Of a stretch of 34,955 nucleotides of DNA, positions 23,661-30,220 are shown piece after piece. Under the pieces are notes generated by a model, which had not been told where the DNA came from, made no database searches, and worked only from the letters and a program-made list of their open reading frames with translations. Origin of the DNA: CAZADH01 sp964483805 (lineage in GTDB: Bacteria; Muiribacteriota; Ozemobacteria; Ozemobacterales; Ozemobacteraceae); the NCBI GenBank assembly GCA_964483805.1, contig CAZADH010000024.1:1-34955 (forward strand), in the 5' to 3' direction. Made by a program: the position numbers and the translations under genes. Positions within the stretch are counted from its first letter, which is position 1. Each line of letters opens with the position of its first letter.

Positions 23661-25462
23661 GTCGGGTGGCGCGCCGATCGACGCTTCTGGGCGGCATCGC
23701 CGCCATTGCTCTGTTCGTTGCCGCCGTCGTGCCAACCACGGCCGGCCCTCTCGCCGACAAGGCACGCGCTTTCGATGCCGCGATCGAGGCCCATCACCTG
23801 CCCAATGGCCTCGTGTTCGACGTGGTGCTCGATGACCAGGGCAAGCTGGTCACCGCCCACGGCGGCGGCGATTCCAGCATCTGGACCGGAGCGTACGCGG
23901 CCGCCCAGGCCTGGCGTTACCGCGTCACCCGCGACCGGCAGGCTCTGACCAACATCGAGCGTGTGGTGCAGGCGTTCCACACCTTGCAGGAAGTCACCGG
24001 TTACCCCGGGTTCTGCGGCCGAGCGTGGGGGGAAGCCCCCTGGTTCCCACGAGGTCGCGACACCGCGAGCGGCACCGGCCCGCTGAGCAATATTTTGTAT
24101 TACGCCGACACCTCGCGCGACCAATACACCGGGCTGTTTCTCGGTTACGCGCTCACCTGGCCGCTCCTCGACAAACCGGCGCTGAAAATCATGGTGCAAG
24201 CCGATGTGCGGGCCATGGCCCGCAACCTCATCGACCACAACCTCGCCCTGATGTCGCGGGTGAATGGGGCCGAGAAGAGCCAGTTCAACCTGAATCCCAC
24301 CTACTGCTACCAAGACCGTATCAATCCGCACGAATGGGCCGTGGTCGACGACTTTCCCGCCAACGTGTTTGCCCGGATCGTCCCGTTCGATGAGCGCCTC
24401 GCCCGCGCTCTCGCCACGCTCTCGCCGCCGCCGATGCGTGGCGGTGAAGCGTTGCGCGCCCTGATGATGCTCGGAACCGCCGCGACGATCACGGCCGACC
24501 TCGACATTCAGCGGTTCTATCGCAACGAACTGTGCGAGCAGCGCGACTTCCCCCACATCGCCTCCGAGACCAGCCAACTCGTCGAGGACGCGTACCGGGG
24601 CCTCGGCACCGACCGACTCGCCCGTGTCTGTGGCGGCATTGCGGTCGCGCTGTTCGATGTGGCTGGCGAGATTGTCGTTGAAGTCGACGGGGTGCCGCGG
24701 CCCTGGCTGCGTCTGTTCATGGTTCTGCCGCGCTACGTAGTCCGCACGATGGGAGAAAAGGCCGGGCATCGCTTCGGCGCCTTCATGCGCAAACTCAACC
24801 GCCCCGGGGCCATGCGGGCGGTGCTCACGTTGAAGGGTCCTCTCGAGAGACTGGCCAACCTCGAGGTCGTATTGGGCTCACGCCGCCTGTCTGCCCGCCT
24901 TCAGGGCTGGTTGGCCCATATCGATAAACTCGCCGCCTCCGATCTCGATGCCGCCGCCGACGCCATGCGCAGTTACGTCGGCTGCAACCTGACGTTTTTC
25001 GCGCTGGTCGGCCTGCTCGAGACCGAGACCGATCCGCGGGTGCGCAGCGCCGCCATTGATCTGCTCGAGCGCGCCTTCGAACCGCTGGCCGACGAGGGCA
25101 ACGCGCTCTACACCTACATTCGCGCCGCATTCAGCCGCCGGCCGCTCCCGCCCGCGGTCCTCGCCGCCGCCAAAGAGACACTGCAGCGCTACCCGTCCGA
25201 TCAACGCCTGCGCCGTTTCGATCACACCAAGTCTCCCGGCTTGCAGGTCCTGCCTTGGCCCGATCGCTTTGGTCGCATCGGCAACCAGGCCCGGCATCCA
25301 TTCCCGATCGATCAGCGTCCCCCCGACATCTTCCCGTGGCAACGGGATCCCCGACAAATCGTCACCGGAGCGGACCATCCCGAGATCCGCATCGCACCGG
25401 TCGGCTACCTGATGGCCTACTGGTTTGCCCGGGCCCATGGCCTGCTCAACGAAAATGACTGA
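23657..25462 (+). CDS. Exported six-hairpin-type helical protein, function unknown
   Basis: 601 residues from ATG 23657. Residues 1-29 form a signal peptide (ALFVAAVVPTTAG). The following segment, GGGDSSIWTGAYAAAQAWRYRVTRDRQALTN and GYPGFCGRAWG (about residues 70-125), resembles the (alpha/alpha)6-toroid proteins related to glycoside hydrolases and epimerases. No confident catalytic acid can be assigned. The centre (about 260-480) is helical and relatively hydrophobic; the C-terminus has a Pro-rich WPDRFGRIGNQARHPFPIDQRPPDIFPWQRDP motif and ends LMAYWFARAHGLL. Coupled to both neighbours by overlaps. It probably acts on an envelope glycan, which is inference. Confidence 0.75.
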   Translation: MSRVARRSTLLGGIAAIALFVAAVVPTTAGPLADKARAFDAAIEAHHLPNGLVFDVVLDDQGKLVTAHGGGDSSIWTGAYAAAQAWRYRVTRDRQALTNIERVVQAFHTLQEVTGYPGFCGRAWGEAPWFPRGRDTASGTGPLSNILYYADTSRDQYTGLFLGYALTWPLLDKPALKIMVQADVRAMARNLIDHNLALMSRVNGAEKSQFNLNPTYCYQDRINPHEWAVVDDFPANVFARIVPFDERLARALATLSPPPMRGGEALRALMMLGTAATITADLDIQRFYRNELCEQRDFPHIASETSQLVEDAYRGLGTDRLARVCGGIAVALFDVAGEIVVEVDGVPRPWLRLFMVLPRYVVRTMGEKAGHRFGAFMRKLNRPGAMRAVLTLKGPLERLANLEVVLGSRRLSARLQGWLAHIDKLAASDLDAAADAMRSYVGCNLTFFALVGLLETETDPRVRSAAIDLLERAFEPLADEGNALYTYIRAAFSRRPLPPAVLAAAKETLQRYPSDQRLRRFDHTKSPGLQVLPWPDRFGRIGNQARHPFPIDQRPPDIFPWQRDPRQIVTGADHPEIRIAPVGYLMAYWFARAHGLLNEND

Positions 25463-26321
25463 CAACCAACGCGCCACCATCGTTCGATTCGCCACCGAAA
25501 CACCTCGCGTCCCGACATGCCGCTCGACCCGTCAATTGACATTGTTTGTATTTACATTTGTCGCAACACTGTTCTTGTCTGCTGTCTCACCGGCCCGCGC
25601 CATCGAGATCCCAACCACCGACCATCTTGCGGATTGGGCTCGCCGCACCGCCAACTCGGTCGCCAGCCACCTGCCGTCGCCGGGCATCTGTGAGCGCTGC
25701 GGTCGCCCGACCCTGCCGGGCCAGAACGACTGTCTCAAATGCCTGTCGCACTCGGTGCCGCGCCAGACCAAGGAGTGGTTCGGCCGCCGTGCCGATGACG
25801 TGCAGGACGCGATCAAGAAGTTGCGCAGCCTCGAACTGCCGCCCGAGTGGCGCCAGCGTGTCAACGGCTTCATCGAGGAACTCGAACGGCCCCTCGAATC
25901 CGAGGTTCACAAACGCCGCGAAGAGAGCCGGCGCTTCTATGAATCCCTGGGGCGCATGCCGGTCCCGGGCACGAACCGCACGCTCAACGACTCCGCGCGC
26001 GAGTTCATCCGCAAGCACCTGCCTCAGTTCGAAGGCACCGATTACGCCGCCGATCCGGCCAAGGCCCTGTCTTATCTGCTCGCCCTCGACACCCGCGGTT
26101 TCGTCCGCAATGTCCGCGTCTGGCGCGGCCCCGGCGGTGCGCCGATGACCATGCTCGAAGCCTTCAACGCCTTCAGCCGCACCGATCCCAAGAAGGCCGA
26201 AGAGATGGTCGAGATCATGGACAACCTCACCACCGTTCTTGGCCCCGGTGAACTCAAAGACAAGGTGCCCGCGCTCCTCAACTCCGGGCGCCGCACCTTC
26301 CGCCTCCTGCGCTCCAAATAG
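25455..26321 (+). CDS. Exported protein with zinc ribbon
   Basis: 288 residues from ATG 25455, overlapping the previous stop. A basic N-terminus and hydrophobic core (LTLFVFTFVATLFLSAVSPARA, residues 30-51) form a signal peptide or anchor. Shortly after lies a Cys4 zinc ribbon, CERCGRPTLPGQNDCLKC. The remainder is helical and charged (EELERPLESEVHKRREESRRFYESLG). A zinc ribbon on an exported protein is uncommon, since these are mostly cytoplasmic. Family unknown. The hydrophobic segment contains an AT-rich near match (TTGTATTTAC) to the dispersed motif. Confidence 0.75.
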   Translation: MTDNQRATIVRFATETPRVPTCRSTRQLTLFVFTFVATLFLSAVSPARAIEIPTTDHLADWARRTANSVASHLPSPGICERCGRPTLPGQNDCLKCLSHSVPRQTKEWFGRRADDVQDAIKKLRSLELPPEWRQRVNGFIEELERPLESEVHKRREESRRFYESLGRMPVPGTNRTLNDSAREFIRKHLPQFEGTDYAADPAKALSYLLALDTRGFVRNVRVWRGPGGAPMTMLEAFNAFSRTDPKKAEEMVEIMDNLTTVLGPGELKDKVPALLNSGRRTFRLLRSK

Positions 26322-26346
26322 GGGTCTGTCCCTAGGGTCTGTCCCC
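26321..26346. repeat. Tandem GGGTCTGTCCC repeat
   Basis: GGGTCTGTCCC appears twice, separated by TA, directly after the stop of the 25455 gene. Similar GGGGACAGACCC words are known as dispersed repeats in several bacterial groups. Only this pair is visible here; no transposase is adjacent. Confidence 0.55.
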
Positions 26347-26371
26347 ATTCCCTTGCGGGCGGGCGTGTGCT

Positions 26372-26962
26372 ATGATGGGCGTACCTTCACGAGCGAGGCC
26401 GTCATTGCCGATTCAATCCCGAATTCCGGCGGTCAACGTGCCCCCCGCGCCGGTGCTGGTTGCATCGTCACCGACGGCGGCGTGGGTCGCTCCGTTCTCC
26501 CCCAAACACCGAGCCCACAAACGCCACGGTTTCACGCTGATCGAACTGCTCGTCACCATCTTGCTCATCTCGATTCTCTTCACCATCGGGCTGCTCTTTA
26601 CTTCCGGTCTCAGCAGCACCCGCAAGATGCGCGATTACGAGATCGCCATCGCCCTTGCCCAGCAAGCGATCGAGTCACTGCGTGCGTCCCCCTACGGTTT
26701 GCTCGACGATGCCGATGTCGGCGACAAGAGTGTCGAAGCCGATTTCAACACCGCCAAGGGTGTGCACGACATGTTCGAACCGACCTACAAGTCGGGCGAT
26801 GTCACCTACAACCGTCAGGTGGTGGTCGAAGAGATCCCGCCCGGCGAGAAAGACGGCACCCCGCCCGGCGTGAAATACGTGCGCGTCACCGTACGGTGGG
26901 CCGCGCCCGACGGCGAGAAACTGGCTTATGAAGTCACCACGACCATTGCCGATCTGCACTGA
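26372..26962 (+). CDS. Type IV prepilin-like protein (GspH/GspI type)
   Basis: 196 residues from ATG 26372; GTG 26438 would give 174 residues. The signature HGFTLIELLVTILLISILFTIGLL is a textbook class III signal: cleavage after Gly, Phe at +1 and Glu at +5. The soluble part is short and beta-rich. The leader before the Gly is unusually long (about 50 residues from 26372, about 30 from 26438). A TATGAT at 26371-26376 overlaps the first ATG, which would fit the later start. First gene of the second pseudopilin cluster; overlaps the next start. Confidence 0.83.
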   Translation: MMGVPSRARPSLPIQSRIPAVNVPPAPVLVASSPTAAWVAPFSPKHRAHKRHGFTLIELLVTILLISILFTIGLLFTSGLSSTRKMRDYEIAIALAQQAIESLRASPYGLLDDADVGDKSVEADFNTAKGVHDMFEPTYKSGDVTYNRQVVVEEIPPGEKDGTPPGVKYVRVTVRWAAPDGEKLAYEVTTTIADLH

Positions 26963-27716
26963 TCGCCGCCCCCGGCGGCGGCCAGGCCCCTGCCTTGCGG
27001 CGGCGGGCAGGCATCGTCGCGCCTTCACCCTGGTCGAAGTGCTCATTGTCGCGCTGCTGATCGGCCTGATCATGCTGGTGGCATACAAAGTATTCTTCAC
27101 GCAGGCCGGCATGGTGTCGCAACAACTCGAATACCTCAAGGTTAACGAGCACTTCCGAGCCATCACCGCCCATCTCAACAACGACATCCGCGAGGCGACC
27201 CGCATCGAGCTGCCTCGGCCGATTCCCGCCGAAGACGCGTTCAACAAACCGACCAAACCCGGCCCGGTGATCCACCTGTTCAAACAGGTGCTCGCCCCCG
27301 AGGTCCACCCCGCCGACGGCCAGGAAATGCAGACCGTCGAGGTCATCTACGAACTCGTCGACCACGAGAACCCGCACGTCAAAGACGTGCCCCGGTACAA
27401 GTTGCTGCGCCACGAGATCACGCGCAAGAAGACCGAGATCCTCTCGAAGACCAAGACGACGCTTTCTGACTCGCTGGCCGCCTTCGTCGCCTTCTCGACC
27501 ATTCGCAAGCCTCCCGCACCGCGATCGCTGAACACGTCGGGCGACTCGTTGCTCACCTGGTTTCCGAGTTTCCAGAACGGCACCGGCCCCGATCTGATTC
27601 ATGTCACCATCACCGTCGAGCGGCTGCGCACCACCGCGGCCCACAAAGAAGTCTACGACATCTCGATGACCACCAGCATCTGCCGGCGCGGCAAGGAGGT
27701 CTTCGCCAACCCATGA
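26928..27716 (+). CDS. GspJ/PilW-like minor pseudopilin
   Basis: 262 residues from ATG 26928, overlapping the preceding gene by 35 bases. The basic leader ends HRRA, followed by FTLVEVLIVALLIGLIMLVAY with Phe at +1 and Glu at +5. The head domain includes ITAHLNNDIREATRIELP, typical of GspJ/PilW proteins, which follow their helix with such a LxxDLxxA element. It should be processed by prepilin peptidase and sit near the tip of a pseudopilus. The stop overlaps the start of the 27713 gene (ATGA). Confidence 0.83.
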   Translation: MKSPRPLPICTDRRPRRRPGPCLAAAGRHRRAFTLVEVLIVALLIGLIMLVAYKVFFTQAGMVSQQLEYLKVNEHFRAITAHLNNDIREATRIELPRPIPAEDAFNKPTKPGPVIHLFKQVLAPEVHPADGQEMQTVEVIYELVDHENPHVKDVPRYKLLRHEITRKKTEILSKTKTTLSDSLAAFVAFSTIRKPPAPRSLNTSGDSLLTWFPSFQNGTGPDLIHVTITVERLRTTAAHKEVYDISMTTSICRRGKEVFANP

Positions 27717-29974
27717 GACCGCCGCACCCGCAATTGCCAACCACGACCGTTCCAATGAGCGCAGCCCGCGCCATTGCCAACCCGGGCAGTTTGGCGCAAC
27801 GACAGGCGCGCCGCGGGTCGCCATACATTGTAGTGCTCATATTTGCTTTTGTATTGCTGATCTTCCTGGTCACGCTCACCCGCGTCAAGACCAACCAGAT
27901 CCTGCTGCTGTCACGCACCGCCCAGGACTTCCTCGCCCTCACAGTTGCCGAAACCGGCCTCAACTGCGCGCTCGGCGAGATGTCGGTCGATTACGACTTC
28001 TCGACCCACAACACCTATTCGGCCAACAAACCGCAGCCTTGGGGCCGCGCCACCAAGCGCAAACACTCACCGTTCATTGCCGACTTCAAAGACATCTCGA
28101 TCAGTTCGGGCAACGAAGGCACCTACGCCGGCACCACCGGCCTTGGCGGCTTCAAGGTTCGGGTCGCCAAACAGTGGGGCAAGAGTTTCGCCCTGACCCA
28201 GACGCTGGCCGAAGAGCACATGTTCACCCACGCCATGGCCATGGGCCACGTCGGCGAAGCGTACCGCAAAATCGACGCCCTGCTCGAGAAGCGCTGCATC
28301 TTCAGCGAACACCTGCTCTATGATGGCGAGATTCTCGACCTGGCCCTCGGTCCCTTCGAGAACGCTCCCTACAAGATCGATCGGGGTCGCCTCTACGGCT
28401 ATCAGTATGTGACCTTCAGCACTCTCGGCGGCACCGACCAGGGTTGCCAACCCACCAATGTCGAGAAGATTGAAAGTCCCGGCATGATTCGCGCGTTTCG
28501 CACCGTCCAACTCGCCTTTGCCGACGGTTCGACGGCCCCGTTTACTCCCGACAACGACTCGTCGAACCCGGGCAAATTCAACACGCACGCTGGTCGTCTC
28601 GTCGACGGTAATCACAGCGCCCACACGCACAAGATCCATCGGTTGAGCAAGGAGTATTACCAGGTCCTCACCAAGAACCAAGATGGTGTGGTGCTGACCA
28701 AGAAAGACTTTGCCAAACCCAGCCTGTGGCGCAATCCGTACAAACCCAAAGAAGAGTATTACGATCTCGATTTTGGCGAGTTCGCCAGCAATGACGATCC
28801 GTTCAAGACCGGCGATAAAGAGAATGCGGTGATCTATTCCGAGGTGCCGTTGCGCATTTTCGGGGGTCCCGACGGCGAGGGCAACAAGACGATCACGATC
28901 TTCTGCGAGAAAGACATCGTCATCGGCGGCGATTTCAACCAACGCATCGACTGCAAGCAGGATTACCCCGACAAGGAGTCGATCGAATACGCGACCAAGA
29001 TCAATAACGGCACCAAGCGCGGTGACAAAGTCGGAGCGCTTTTGCTGAGCCTCGGCCGTGTCTGGATCGACCACTCCCGCCCCGCCCGGTACCTGAAGAA
29101 CGAGCTGCGTCCATACTTTATGTTGCTGCTCGCCCGCGCACTGCGTCCCACTTTCGAAGACGAGAAGTTCACGCGTGGGATTCTCTGCCCCGCTGATCCA
29201 GCCAAGCGCGACACCCTTCCCGGCCGCGACAAGAACGGTCACGAGTTTGGCACCATCGTATTCTTCTTCGAAAACCGCACCCCAAACCCGGTCCTCGCCG
29301 CCGAAAAGATCTCCGACGTCACCGATCTGCTCACTCCCGGCCCCGTTGGCAAACCCCGCTTCGCCATCAAGGATGAGGCGGTGCGCAAGAAGATCATCGA
29401 TGAGGTCATCCGGGCTTGCCGCGACCCGATCGGCACGGGTCCCTGCCTGTCAAAAAAAGACCAGGACACGATCTTCGAGATGGTCTGGGCCCAGGCGGTG
29501 AAAGAAGAAGAGGAAGACACCAAGAGCCCCAGCGCACCAATGGCTCTCGTGCCCTATCTCTACGACGAGGCGATGAAAGATTTCACCGACAGCATCTACC
29601 CACCCGAGATCACCATCAACGCCATTCTCGTCAGCTCGGCCCGACGCTTTGCGAAGTTCACCGTCGGCGTCGGCATGCCCAAGGTCCTCGACGAGATCGG
29701 CAACATCGATGCGCCATCGGCCGGCCTGCACCTGGTCACCCCGGCGCCAGCCGTGTTGATTCAACGCCTGTACGGCAGCGAGATCCGGCTCGCCAACATG
29801 CCCGCCGACGTCTTCCTCGACGGCCAGTTCAGCGGCACCCGCATCCTGCGCCGCCGCAGTTGGGACAAAGGCAACCAGAGCGGCGCCTTCCAGCCGGTCG
29901 GCCTGGCCTATACCTACAACATATTGACGTTCTGGGAAGGCCTGGGCGACAAGGGGTCGTTCGACCAGTTCTGA
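27713..29974 (+). CDS. Large GspK/PilX-like pseudopilin
   Basis: 753 residues from ATG 27713. The leader is basic (RQARRG) and followed by SPYIVVLIFAFVLLIFLVTLT, a pilin-type helix without Glu5. It continues into LSRTAQDFLALTVAETGLNCALGEM, the same arrangement as in the 1-1226 protein. The remaining ~670 residues are a large soluble domain with no recognised fold, about twice the size of a normal GspK. It is the third gene of an I-J-K-like cluster and may form the tip of a pseudopilus, exposing a large domain outside. The helix region carries a copy of the dispersed motif (27849-27857). Confidence 0.78.
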   Translation: MRPPHPQLPTTTVPMSAARAIANPGSLAQRQARRGSPYIVVLIFAFVLLIFLVTLTRVKTNQILLLSRTAQDFLALTVAETGLNCALGEMSVDYDFSTHNTYSANKPQPWGRATKRKHSPFIADFKDISISSGNEGTYAGTTGLGGFKVRVAKQWGKSFALTQTLAEEHMFTHAMAMGHVGEAYRKIDALLEKRCIFSEHLLYDGEILDLALGPFENAPYKIDRGRLYGYQYVTFSTLGGTDQGCQPTNVEKIESPGMIRAFRTVQLAFADGSTAPFTPDNDSSNPGKFNTHAGRLVDGNHSAHTHKIHRLSKEYYQVLTKNQDGVVLTKKDFAKPSLWRNPYKPKEEYYDLDFGEFASNDDPFKTGDKENAVIYSEVPLRIFGGPDGEGNKTITIFCEKDIVIGGDFNQRIDCKQDYPDKESIEYATKINNGTKRGDKVGALLLSLGRVWIDHSRPARYLKNELRPYFMLLLARALRPTFEDEKFTRGILCPADPAKRDTLPGRDKNGHEFGTIVFFFENRTPNPVLAAEKISDVTDLLTPGPVGKPRFAIKDEAVRKKIIDEVIRACRDPIGTGPCLSKKDQDTIFEMVWAQAVKEEEEDTKSPSAPMALVPYLYDEAMKDFTDSIYPPEITINAILVSSARRFAKFTVGVGMPKVLDEIGNIDAPSAGLHLVTPAPAVLIQRLYGSEIRLANMPADVFLDGQFSGTRILRRRSWDKGNQSGAFQPVGLAYTYNILTFWEGLGDKGSFDQF

Positions 29975-30125
29975 GTCGTGCGACCGCGCGGGGGCACCCC
30001 GCACTCGAAGTGCGTAGCGGGCGTTTGCCGCCACGACATCCACGAAGCGGATTACAATGTATTGCGCCATTGAGTCAATGCATGCATCCGCTCAACCGGC
30101 GAACCAACATCTGCCCCGGAAACAC

Positions 30126-30165
30126 CACGCCCCCGAAGGTGTCCCTGACGACCTTCGGGGGCGTG
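30126..30165. terminator. Terminator hairpin between convergent genes
   Basis: A perfect 15-bp stem (CACGCCCCCGAAGGT / ACCTTCGGGGGCGTG) with a 10-base loop, in the 246-base gap between convergent genes ending at 29974 and 30221. No strong T run on either side, but stem strength and position suggest bidirectional termination. Confidence 0.65.
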
Positions 30166-30220
30166 ATTCTGGAGCCGACGCAACCCGTTTGCAGGTTACC
30201 CCGACTCGAGCGGGTTCAGA

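Larger units (their letters stand above)
2219..30065. repeat. Dispersed 9-mer WTGTATTDC family (sites listed)
   Basis: Exact plus-strand copies: 2219-2227, 5782-5790, 14434-14442, 15231-15239, 16628-16636, 20269-20277, 24095-24103, 27849-27857, 30057-30065. Exact minus-strand copies: 10168-10176 and 21056-21064. Near matches include 4917 (minus), 6105, 10043, 19213, 21563, 25547 and 27090. Several sit in dyads such as CAATAC-TTT-GTATTG (2212-2226), GTATTT-N7-AAATAC (5784-5802), ATAC-ATC-GTAT (10036-10046) and ATAC-AAA-GTAT (27083-27093). Copies fall in all reading frames and in intergenic DNA. Confidence 0.55.
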
